A DNA stretch of 64,000 nucleotides from DASYAE01 sp036501535 (GTDB lineage Bacteria; Actinomycetota; Actinomycetes; Streptomycetales; Catenulisporaceae), in NCBI GenBank assembly GCA_036501535.1, contig DASYAE010000007.1, positions 54,274 through 118,273 on the forward strand. The letters are read 5' to 3'. Shown here in pieces: positions 1-6,797 of this stretch. The position numbers and the translations under genes were made by a program. The notes beneath the pieces are model-generated. The model was not told where the DNA came from, ran no database searches, and saw only the letters and a program-made list of their open reading frames with translations. How positions within the stretch are numbered: position 1 is the first letter of the stretch; each line of letters starts with the position of its first letter.

Positions 1-19
1 CAACGGACGTCGTGTCAAC

Positions 20-32
20 TGACGCCGCGTCA
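20..32. repeat. TGACGCNGCGTCA palindrome, copy 1
   Basis: TGACGCCGCGTCA is a perfect 6-bp inverted repeat around one base. It lies just downstream of the stop codon of the M1-like gene. The same arms recur at 3330-3342 and 25570-25582. Its role is unknown; it could be a protein-binding site or a small dispersed repeat. Confidence 0.5.
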
Positions 33-66
33 GGTCCCGCGGACCAGTCGGATCTGTCGGATCTCG

Positions 67-1536
67 TCAGGATTGCGGCAGTTGCGGCAGCGCGGTCGCG
101 TAGGCCCAGGCATTCATGAAATCGGTGAGGTCCTGCGTGGTGAACGCGCCGGGAACGGCCTGCAGGAAGTCGCCGGTGGTCGCCGAGCCGCCCTGGCCGC
201 GGTTCGCCCAGAGCGCGAGCAGCTGGAAGAACGTCAGATCGCCGGTCACGAGCCGCAGCGCGTGCAGGAAGCAGGCGCCGCGCAGCGCGACGCGCGGGTC
301 GAGGATGCGCTGCGCGCCGGGGTCGGCGAGCACCAGGTCGGCGGGGAGCGCGGCGAGCCGGGCCATCGCGGCGCGGGCCGCCGAGTCCGCGCTCGCCGCG
401 CCGGACCGCTCCGCCCACAGCCACTGGCCGTAGGTGGCGAATCCGGTGGTGAGCCAGATGTCGGCCCAGGTGCCGATCGAAACCGAGGCGCCGAACCACT
501 GCGCGGCAAGGCTGTAGGCGATCAGGTCCTCGGTGCTGCGCTTGCCGTCGACGAGGGCGGCGTCGAGCAGGCCGAGGGTCTGCGCGGCGGCCCCCGCCGT
601 GGGCAGGCCGTCCAGCGCGGCGGTGCCGAAGACGTCGAACGGATAGGCGCCGAACAGGGTGTCGAAGACCGAGATCATCTCGGCTTGGCGGCCGAGGTCG
701 TAGCCGGCCTGCTGGGCGAGCCGCGCCGGATAGGCGTTGCGGATCTGAACGCCTTTGGGCCCTTTCGCGGTATCGACCACGAAGTCGCCGATGCGGACCT
801 CGGCCAGGTAGCCGGCCATCGGCTGGTCGTTGGCGTACGTCCACGTCGTCGTGCCGCGCGCGGCGCTCTTGCCGACCAGGGTGCCGTTGGCCAGCACGCT
901 GAGTTCGGAGGGGGCGGTGACCGAGATCCGGTACGGCGCCTTGAGCGTCGGATGGTCGGCGCACGGGTACCAGGTCGGCGCCCCGATCGGCAGCGAGAGC
1001 GGCCCGGCGCTGCCCGGCGCTGCCGGCGCTGCGGCCTGCTGCCAGCCGACGGCGCCGACCCCGGCCACGGTGACCGGCTGCGGGGCGCCGGAGTAGGCGA
1101 TCTGCAGCGTGGCCATCTCGGCGTTCGGCAGCACGGCGGCCGGGGTGATGCCGAGCTTGTCCGGGATCTTGCGGCTGAATGCCGCGGGAGCGCCGTTCAC
1201 CCGGACCGATTCCACCCGCAGGGCGGAGGCCAGGTCGAGGCTGAGCCCGGAGAGGTCGGCGAAGGGCAGGATGCGGATCGTGGCGGTACCGCTCAGCGTC
1301 CCGGCCGGCCGGGAGGCGAAGTACGTGTACCGCAGGTCGAGTTCGCAGTGGTTGACCAGGAGCCCGCCGGTGCCCTGACCGGGGAAGTACGGGTCGAGCG
1401 AGCTGTCCGGGGCGCGCATGGCCGCCGCGGCGACGCCCGCGTCGGTCCCGCAGCCGGCGATCGCGCCAAGGGCGCCCGCGCCGAGCAGGGTGCCGACACC
1501 GCTGCGCAGCAGGGCGCGCCTGCTGGTGCCCGTCAT
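67..1536 (-). CDS. M1-peptidase-like lipoprotein, catalytic site lost
   Basis: This is a 489-residue exported protein of the M1 (gluzincin) aminopeptidase fold. The N-terminus SRRALLR followed by a hydrophobic stretch and AIAGC (Cys29) looks like a Tat-type lipoprotein signal. Family landmarks are present: PYFPGQGTGG near 50, GAPTWYPCADHP near 186-196, AAQWFGASVS at 344-353 and GFATYGQWLW at 365-374. The zinc site is not: the position of HEXXH reads YSLAA (341-345), the NEGFATY glutamate is Thr364, and the ALETQT-like exopeptidase loop reads AGAAAQTLG. It should therefore be catalytically dead, perhaps a binding or structural protein. GAGGGAG precedes the ATG at a good distance. The fold call is firm; the role is unknown. 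Confidence 0.8.
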   Translation of the reverse strand: MTGTSRRALLRSGVGTLLGAGALGAIAGCGTDAGVAAAAMRAPDSSLDPYFPGQGTGGLLVNHCELDLRYTYFASRPAGTLSGTATIRILPFADLSGLSLDLASALRVESVRVNGAPAAFSRKIPDKLGITPAAVLPNAEMATLQIAYSGAPQPVTVAGVGAVGWQQAAAPAAPGSAGPLSLPIGAPTWYPCADHPTLKAPYRISVTAPSELSVLANGTLVGKSAARGTTTWTYANDQPMAGYLAEVRIGDFVVDTAKGPKGVQIRNAYPARLAQQAGYDLGRQAEMISVFDTLFGAYPFDVFGTAALDGLPTAGAAAQTLGLLDAALVDGKRSTEDLIAYSLAAQWFGASVSIGTWADIWLTTGFATYGQWLWAERSGAASADSAARAAMARLAALPADLVLADPGAQRILDPRVALRGACFLHALRLVTGDLTFFQLLALWANRGQGGSATTGDFLQAVPGAFTTQDLTDFMNAWAYATALPQLPQS

Positions 1537-1701
1537 CCCCGCTCCCTCGCGCTCGCCTCCTGGACCGCGCCTATTGTGCCCGATCCCCCACGCGCACCGA
1601 CCAGGAGCCCGGAATGCAACCAGCCGCCGACTCCGCGGAGCCGACGGCCGATTGACACTCGATCAGATGGACAACGATCACTCGAAAGAGCGCGTCAGGA
1701 G

Positions 1702-2070
1702 CTAGTCCTGGTTGAAGAAGCCGGTGTCGGCGGCGGGGCTGTGCGCGCCGTCCATCAGCTCCGTGCCCTGCGGCGAGAGCAGGAAGACCCGGGAGGCGAC
1801 CCGCTCTATCCCGCCGCGCAGCGAGAAGATCAGCCCGGAGGCGAAGTCGACGATGCGCTTCGCGTCCGCCTCCTCGAGGTCGGCCAGGTTCATGATGACC
1901 GGGATGCCGTCCCGGAAGAACTCGCCGATCACCTTCGCGTCGGTGAAGCTCTGCGGTCGCACCGAGGCGATGCGGTACCCGGACAGCGCGCCCGGCTCCT
2001 CGCCGTACCACCGCTCGCCGTCGTCGACCGGCACCAAATGCGGGGCGGTCGCCCTGCGGCTCGAAACCAT
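1702..2070 (-). CDS. SepF-like cell division protein
   Basis: This 122-residue protein carries a SepF domain: RPQSFTDAKVIGEFFRDGIP, then VIMNLADLEEADAKRIVDFA, then an SLRGGIERVASRVFLLSP strand. SepF proteins polymerise and link FtsZ to the membrane at the septum. The start is the ATG at 2070, because GGAGG sits 6 nt upstream on this strand; an in-frame ATG at 2160 lacks that support. Only one SepF domain is seen and no ftsZ or dcw genes flank it, so it is more likely a SepF-like paralogue (compare Streptomyces SflA/SflB) than the main SepF. The N-terminal 20 residues lack an obvious amphipathic membrane helix. Confidence 0.75.
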   Translation of the reverse strand: MVSSRRATAPHLVPVDDGERWYGEEPGALSGYRIASVRPQSFTDAKVIGEFFRDGIPVIMNLADLEEADAKRIVDFASGLIFSLRGGIERVASRVFLLSPQGTELMDGAHSPAADTGFFNQD

Positions 2071-2472
2071 CGCACGCCTCCTTCCCTGGCTTGCCTCGCT
2101 CACCTTGCCTGAGCGGCGCCTGGGCGCGCTCACCGCAGTGATCATCTCACATGGCGTCATGCGCCGCGCGGGGTTCGAACGCGGTCTTCGTCCGAACGCC
2201 GAGCCCGACCGAAGACCCGGTCCGGATCATCGCCGTGTTCGGATGACACCGCTCCGGATGACACCGCTTCGAACGTCACTGCTTCGAGTGTCGCTGCTTC
2301 GAATGTCACTGCCCGGATTGGCGCCGACGCCGTCCAAGTGTTTCGTCTCTTGGTGAACCACGCTAGCCGGTTTCCGGCTTGAATGCGTCGCGACTCGCCG
2401 GATCTGTCGGTGGCCGGTGGTATAAGCGACCACACGTCGTCGCGAACCGCGCCCCCACGCACCCCGGGGAGC
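2071..2472. other. Intergenic region without a supported gene
   Basis: About 400 bp lie between the SepF-like gene start and the MerR-type gene stop. The stretch holds the 15-bp tandem repeats at 2240-2314 and less GC-rich DNA around 2320-2430, presumably including the sepF-like promoter. Open frames here encode only degenerate pentapeptide repeats produced by the 15-bp units, and I do not call them genes. Confidence 0.5.
2240..2314. repeat. 15-bp tandem repeat, five units
   Basis: Five consecutive 15-bp units begin at 2240, 2255, 2270, 2285 and 2300: CGGATGACACCGCTC, CGGATGACACCGCTT, CGAACGTCACTGCTT, CGAGTGTCGCTGCTT, CGAATGTCACTGCCC. The first two differ by one base and the rest diverge. 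The array is intergenic. Similar 15-bp arrays occur at 13185, 23148 and 39878. Confidence 0.8.
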
Positions 2473-3222
2473 TCAGGAAAGCTCACGCTGCGCGTAGGCA
2501 ACGATCGCGTCGCGCAAGAATTCCGAGGTACCTTCACCGTGTTTGTCGTAATACTGCCGGAATCGTTCGTCGGCGACGTACATCTCGCCCAGCCCGCGGT
2601 ACGCCTCCGCGGTCGGGGTCCAGAAACGGCACACGTCTTCATAGTGCTTTGCGACCGCTTCCTGCACCCGCGGGTCGTCGGCGGCGAGGCCTTCCGCGTG
2701 CAGCGCGGCGAAGCTCCGCGCCGACTCGACGCCTTCCCGGGCGGCCCGCTCGAAGTCGTCCTTCGTCCAGCCGGCCGTACGCCGGCGCGCCTCGGCGGCC
2801 TGTTGCGGCCACCGCTGTTCGACCTCGGCCTCGTACCGGCTCGGGTCGAACCCGTCGAACAGCTCCACGTCTGTCATGTCAGCTCCCTCTTGAAGCCCGT
2901 CGATGGTCCGCTGCACGGTGGCGGCCAGCCGAGCCAGCCGCTCGCTCTCGGCGAGCAGCCAGGCGCGGTGGTCGGCGAGGATGCGCGCCTCGGTCCGGTC
3001 GGTCTGCTGGGCCAGGACCTCGGCGACCGCGTCGAGGCCGAGCCCGAGGTCGCGCAGCAGCAGGATGCGCTGCAGCCGCAACAGCTCCGCGCGGCCGTAC
3101 CTGCGCACGCCGCCCGGCCCGGTCTCGGCGGGTGGCAGCAGGCCGATCGCGTCGTAGTGCCGCAGCGTGCGCGCGGTGATCTTGGACATCCGCGCCACCT
3201 CGGCGATGCTCCACGTCGTCAC
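2473..3222 (-). CDS. MerR-family TipAL-like regulator
   Basis: This 249-residue protein has a MerR winged helix-turn-helix (SIAEVARMSKITARTLRHYD, 5-24), a dimerisation helix, and from about residue 116 a TipAS-type ligand-binding domain (antibiotic-recognition fold; FDPSRYEAEVEQRW, FRQYYDKHGEGTSEFLRDA). TipA proteins bind thiopeptides and activate multidrug responses. The start is the GTG at 3222 with GGGAGG 8 nt upstream. A second in-frame ATG (residue 116, position 2877) has its own GGGAG, so a short TipAS-like form could be made separately as in S. lividans tipA. The gene diverges from the SCO2583-like gene; a 17-bp palindrome at 3328-3344 is a candidate operator. Confidence 0.85.
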   Translation of the reverse strand: MTTWSIAEVARMSKITARTLRHYDAIGLLPPAETGPGGVRRYGRAELLRLQRILLLRDLGLGLDAVAEVLAQQTDRTEARILADHRAWLLAESERLARLAATVQRTIDGLQEGADMTDVELFDGFDPSRYEAEVEQRWPQQAAEARRRTAGWTKDDFERAAREGVESARSFAALHAEGLAADDPRVQEAVAKHYEDVCRFWTPTAEAYRGLGEMYVADERFRQYYDKHGEGTSEFLRDAIVAYAQRELS

Positions 3223-3327
3223 GGCCCGATCCTCCCGATCCCGACAGCCTGCCGCACCGGAGGCCGTCCCCCGTGCGTCGGAGCCGGCGGCTTTCGATGC
3301 GCCGACCGGCGTAAACAGACGTTAGGC

Positions 3328-3344
3328 GTTGACGCTGCGTCAAC
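3328..3344. promoter_or_regulatory. 17-bp palindrome between divergent genes
   Basis: GTTGACGCTGCGTCAAC is a perfect 8-bp inverted repeat around one base, placed 106 bp upstream of the MerR-type start. On the minus strand it contains TTGACG, usable as a -35 element, so a MerR-type autoregulatory site is plausible. The caveat is that its core TGACGCNGCGTCA also occurs at 20-32 and 25570-25582, away from promoters. Confidence 0.5.
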
Positions 3345-3404
3345 CGCAAGCCCGATCTCTCTCAGGCCATTGCGGCGGCTTTCGGGCCTCGCTACCCTGC
3401 GCCG

Positions 3405-4658
3405 GTGAGTATCGACGAGGGGGGCGTACCCGAACCGGGGCCGGAGGGCGAGGACCCGTTCGACGTCGTGCTGGACGAGGACTTCATCAGGAGCGCGACG
3501 ACGAAGGAGCCGTCGGCGCGGGCCCGCGAGCTGAAGGCGCGCTGGGCGCAGAACCCGCCGGGCGAGACCGAGTGGCGCGCCGGCGGCCCCATCGATCAGG
3601 ACTCTGATCCGGAGCCGAAGGATGCCGAGGGCGCCCAGAAGCGGCGCCGGGAGCGGCGGCCGAGGGACCCCGGCGCCGACGGGCCCGACGCGGCCGACAG
3701 CGTCGGCGGAACCGGGGCGTCCGGCGAAGGGCGGCAGCGGCGGCCCTGGCTGCCCACCCTGGCCGTCACCCTCGTCCTGGTGAGCGTGGCGATCTATCTG
3801 CTGCACCCGAAGCGGCTGGCGCCCGGTTCGGTGAATTCGAGCCCGCCCGCGGTCGCGGAGCCGACGGCCGGTGGCTCGGGGCAGCCCTCCGAACGCGTGT
3901 CGTTCACCGATCCGGACGACAAGTACTTCGTCGGGTCGCCCTCACTCGACTGGTCGGACAACGCCGCGGGCATCACTCCTCCGGCGGCGGCCGCAGTCGG
4001 CGGCTTCAGCGCCGCGACGGTCGCAGGCGGCTACCGGCAGATGGAGCTGCTGCTGGTGAAGGGCGACCTGGACGCCACGATCCTGGGCGGCGGCGCGGTC
4101 GCCGGCTTCTTCGACCTGATCGACCCGATGGACCAAGCCGTGCTCGACGACCTGTCCGCCTCGCTCGCCACGCCGAGCGCGCAGCACGACCCGATCGCCT
4201 ACGTGACCCGGTTCGACCCGGCGACCACCCGGGTGCTCGGGCACACGGTCAAGGTCGACGGCTCGATGAGCGCGTCGGTGAACCGCGACGGCGTGCTGCT
4301 GATCACCGGCGACTACCGGTTCGTCTACCCGGTCGGCCCGGCCCGCGGCGACGCGGCGCCGACGCGCACGCTGGTGCACCGGCTCTACCAGCTGGCGATC
4401 TTCCCGGCGGGCTCCTCGTACACCGCCACCGCGGGCAAGGCCTGGCTCTACGCCGAGGACGTCTCGACCGCGAACGACGCCTGCCATCTCTACAACGGCT
4501 TCGTCAATCCGGTGTTCGGCACGGGCGGAGCGGCGAAGGCGACGAAGACCGTCGATCCCTACGCCTCGCAGAACCTCCTGCCGACCGCGGCGCCGTCAGG
4601 GCCGGCGACGGCGGCGTCCGGGAGCGCGAACGAGTGCGCGGCCGCGTCGCGGGTCTGA
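3405..4658 (+). CDS. SCO2583-like single-pass membrane protein
   Basis: This 417-residue protein starts with a charged cytoplasmic region (DPFDVVLDEDFIRSA, ARARELKARW, then a basic/acidic linker), has one membrane helix (about 114-133, LPTLAVTLVLVSVAIYLL) and a large extracytoplasmic domain starting DPDDKYFVGSPSLDWSDNAA. This layout matches, from memory, the SCO2583 family, in Streptomyces linked to the spore-wall synthesising complex. The GTG start has no SD; TACCCT ends 6 nt before it, so translation from a leaderless message is likely. The C-terminus is low-complexity Ala/Pro/Ser. The family call is from memory of the motifs. Confidence 0.65.
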   Translation: MSIDEGGVPEPGPEGEDPFDVVLDEDFIRSATTKEPSARARELKARWAQNPPGETEWRAGGPIDQDSDPEPKDAEGAQKRRRERRPRDPGADGPDAADSVGGTGASGEGRQRRPWLPTLAVTLVLVSVAIYLLHPKRLAPGSVNSSPPAVAEPTAGGSGQPSERVSFTDPDDKYFVGSPSLDWSDNAAGITPPAAAAVGGFSAATVAGGYRQMELLLVKGDLDATILGGGAVAGFFDLIDPMDQAVLDDLSASLATPSAQHDPIAYVTRFDPATTRVLGHTVKVDGSMSASVNRDGVLLITGDYRFVYPVGPARGDAAPTRTLVHRLYQLAIFPAGSSYTATAGKAWLYAEDVSTANDACHLYNGFVNPVFGTGGAAKATKTVDPYASQNLLPTAAPSGPATAASGSANECAAASRV

Positions 4659-4986
4659 CCCCCGCCGCGCGGTCCCGGCGCAGCGCATCTCACGCCGCAT
4701 CAACTCATATCAAGCCCATTACTCCCGCCGACCGGCCTGATCGGCGGAAGGCACCGTCTTCGGACCTCGGATCTGTCGGCATTCGTCTGACTATATGTTC
4801 GCCGGAAAGGAGGATCAGCGGATCGGGTGCGTGCCCCGGGTCGGCGCGGCCTCGTTGGGCTGCTCGTGACGCCGCCCCGCGCGGCGCCGCGCAGCCACGG
4901 AAGTCAGCACGGTGCAAGCAGCACAGTGCACGCACACCGAACCGCCGCCGCCGTCCCGCTGCGGACGCGGCAAGGAGGAGAACCCG
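4659..4986 (+). other. Upstream region of the small chaplin gene
   Basis: No supported gene is present in these 328 bp. An AT-richer stretch with ACTATATG near 4790-4799 may be a -10 region for the chaplin downstream. GAAAGGAGG at about 4804-4812 looks like a ribosome site, but the frame after it has no protein-like features. A sigma-BldN-type promoter, as seen before the long chaplin, was not found. Confidence 0.35.
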
Positions 4987-5226
4987 ATGAACGTCAAGAA
5001 GCTCGCCGCGCTCACTGCGGTCACCAGCGGCCTGGTCCTGGCCGGGGCCGCCTCGGCGATGGCCGCCGACTCTACCGCCGCGGGCAACGCGCACAACTCA
5101 CCCGGCGTCGCCTCCGGCAACAGCGTCCAGGTCCCGGTCGACGCCCCGATCAACGTGACCGGCAACGGCATCGACGTGATCGGCGTACTCGACTCGGTCC
5201 TCGCGAACACCAGCGCGAACGGCTGA
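4987..5226 (+). CDS. Small chaplin, cysteine-free (ChpE-like)
   Basis: This 79-residue secreted protein has a signal peptide (MNVKKLAALTAVTSGLVLAG, cleavage near ASAMA) and one chaplin domain (SPGVASGNSVQVPVDAPINV, then GNGIDVIGVLDSVLANTS). Chaplins assemble into amyloid-like hydrophobic films on aerial hyphae. The two conserved cysteines are Thr and Ser here, as in Streptomyces ChpE, so no disulfide forms. AAGGAGGAG precedes the ATG. A strong terminator hairpin follows, so it is probably transcribed alone. Confidence 0.9.
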   Translation: MNVKKLAALTAVTSGLVLAGAASAMAADSTAAGNAHNSPGVASGNSVQVPVDAPINVTGNGIDVIGVLDSVLANTSANG

Positions 5227-5272
5227 GCAGCGGCCGACCGACGCGACCGCGCAGCCGGGCAGCTCCGGCTCC

Positions 5273-5309
5273 CCGAAGCCCGGCCCGCCGCGCGCGGGCC
5301 GGGCTTCGG
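5273..5309 (+). terminator. Terminator hairpin after small chaplin
   Basis: A perfect 15-bp stem pairs CCGAAGCCCGGCCCG (5273-5287) with CGGGCCGGGCTTCGG (5295-5309) around a 7-nt loop. It sits 46 bp after the chaplin stop. There is no T-run, as is common in actinomycete terminators. Confidence 0.75.
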
Positions 5310-5432
5310 CACGGCATCGCATGATGCTGGCATCAGGGTACGGTCGGGCGCGCCGCACACGGACGCACAACACCCGTCCGCGTTGCCCGACAATACCAGG
5401 ATTCACTCGAATGCAGTATTCATCTGATTTGC

Positions 5433-5460
5433 GGTAACTACGATCTTGCTCCTTCGTTCC
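5433..5460 (+). promoter_or_regulatory. Possible sigma-BldN-type promoter of long chaplin
   Basis: GGTAAC (5433-5438), 16 bp, then CGTTCC (5455-5460) resembles the sigma-BldN promoter consensus as I recall it (CGTAAC, 16 bp, CGTTGA), matching 5/6 and 4/6. Chaplin genes are sigma-BldN targets in Streptomyces. It lies 105 bp before the long-chaplin start in an unusually AT-rich stretch. Confidence 0.45.
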
Positions 5461-5564
5461 CCTGATGCAGCGGACGCGTCGCAGTTCGGATGCCGCGCCG
5501 CACATATCACAGGGCCGAGCCGCATCCGGCGGAGCCGAGTCGAAGAAGCGTGGGGTCTACGTTC

Positions 5565-6431
5565 ATGCAACTTTCCACCAAGCGGCGGATCGTCTTCGGA
5601 CTGAGCACCGTCGGACTGACCACCGGCGGCCTGCTGGCCTCCGGTTTCGGGCTGGCCGCCGCGCAGGCCGACAGCACGGCGGCCGGCGGCGCGGCCGACT
5701 CGCCCGGCGTGCTGTCCGGGAACCTGGTGCAGATCCCGGTGAACGTGCCGGTCAACGTCTGCGGCAACCAGGTCGCCGTGATCGGGGTGCTGGACTCCGT
5801 GGTCGGGAACACCTGCACCAACGCGGGCGGGTCCGCGGCCGGCGGCTCCGGCGCGGGCGCCACGGCCGCCGGCGCCGCGGTCGGCTCACCCGGCGTGCTG
5901 TCCGGCAATCTGGTCCAGGCCCCGGTGAACGTGCCGGTCAACGTCTGCGGCAACCAGGTCGCCGCGGTCGGGGTGGGGGACACGGACGCGGGCAACTCCT
6001 GCTCGAACGGCGCCGGCCCGGGTCAGCCCTCTGCGCCCACTGCGACCGCCGCAGGCGCCGCGACCGGGTCACCGGGCGTCGGCTCCGGCAACAACGTCGA
6101 GGTTCCGGTGAACGCGCCGGTGAACGTCTGCGGGAACCAGGCCACCGTCATCAGCGTGCTGGACACCGTGGCCGGCGGCGACTGCTCGAACGGCGGCGTC
6201 ATCGTGCCCGGCGGCCCGGCGAGCGCGACCACTCCCGACTGCGGCTGCACCCCGCCCGCGCCTCCGGCGACGCGGACCAGCCACGACGCTCCGGCGGCGA
6301 GCTCCGAAGCCACCGGGGGCTCGCTGGCCGAGACCGGCACCGGCATGCTGGGCGCCGTCCCGTTCATCGGCGGCCTGCTCGGCGGGGGCACCCTGCTGAC
6401 GCGCAGGTTCGGCGCCGCTCCCGAACTCTGA
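5565..6431 (+). CDS. Long chaplin with three chaplin domains and sortase signal
   Basis: This 288-residue cell-wall protein has a signal peptide (1-34, MQLSTKRR then a hydrophobic core), three chaplin domains (about 36-86, 99-148, 161-209), a Pro/Thr/Ser linker, then LAETG (254-258), a hydrophobic segment and RR. LAXTG followed by a membrane segment is a class E sortase signal, so the protein should be wall-anchored. Each domain has the SPGVxSGN motif and its own cysteine pair (66/84, 128/146, 189/207). Streptomyces ChpA-C carry two domains; three is unusual. The ATG at 5565 was chosen because the signal peptide starts there; the SD is weak. Confidence 0.9.
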   Translation: MQLSTKRRIVFGLSTVGLTTGGLLASGFGLAAAQADSTAAGGAADSPGVLSGNLVQIPVNVPVNVCGNQVAVIGVLDSVVGNTCTNAGGSAAGGSGAGATAAGAAVGSPGVLSGNLVQAPVNVPVNVCGNQVAAVGVGDTDAGNSCSNGAGPGQPSAPTATAAGAATGSPGVGSGNNVEVPVNAPVNVCGNQATVISVLDTVAGGDCSNGGVIVPGGPASATTPDCGCTPPAPPATRTSHDAPAASSEATGGSLAETGTGMLGAVPFIGGLLGGGTLLTRRFGAAPEL

Positions 6432-6478
6432 GCTCTGGGCTTTCCGACGCTCGCAGCACTCTCACCAGCCGCGCCCTC

Positions 6479-6507
6479 GCGCCCCGGATCCCCGCGATCC
6501 GGGGCGC
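6479..6507. terminator. Bidirectional terminator hairpin
   Basis: A 12-bp perfect stem pairs GCGCCCCGGATC (6479-6490) with GATCCGGGGCGC (6496-6507) around a 5-nt loop. It lies between the converging long-chaplin and DUF3046 genes and can serve both. Confidence 0.75.
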
Positions 6508-6520
6508 GTCCCTGCCGTCC

Positions 6521-6715
6521 TCAGCGCGCCGAGGACGGCAGCTCGAGCGCCGAACAGACCGCGGCCCACACGTCCTTGGCCGCGACGCCGTCGGCCAGCG
6601 CCTGATGGACCGTCCGGGAGCCGAGTTCGGAGATGACGAAATCGCGGGCGAACGAGTCGGCATAGGTGGCGCCGAGCTGATCCGCCATCTGCGCCCAGAA
6701 AACCGTCAATCGCAC
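6521..6715 (-). CDS. DUF3046 protein
   Basis: This small 64-residue protein matches the actinobacterial DUF3046 pattern from end to end: MRLTVFWAQMADQLGATYAD, then ISELGSRTVHQALADGV, then VWAAVCSALELPSSAR. The family's function is unknown; in other actinomycetes it often sits near recA/recX. Here it diverges from the Lhr helicase gene, with about 80 bp between starts. Confidence 0.85.
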   Translation of the reverse strand: MRLTVFWAQMADQLGATYADSFARDFVISELGSRTVHQALADGVAAKDVWAAVCSALELPSSAR

Positions 6716-6797
6716 CGCCCCAGCCTATCCGGCCCAACACAGTGCCCCTGACCTGCGGCCCGCCGGAATTGTCGGCGGCATGGTCCACGATGGAGGC

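Noticed and set aside
2157..2642. Pentapeptide-repeat protein on either strand
   Set aside because: Five-residue periodicity follows directly from the 15-bp DNA repeats, on both strands, without a ribosome site or conserved protein features.
4827..5324. ORF after GAAAGGAGG upstream of the small chaplin
   Set aside because: The product is Arg/Gly-rich nonsense overlapping the chaplin in another frame; the SD-like match is probably chance.
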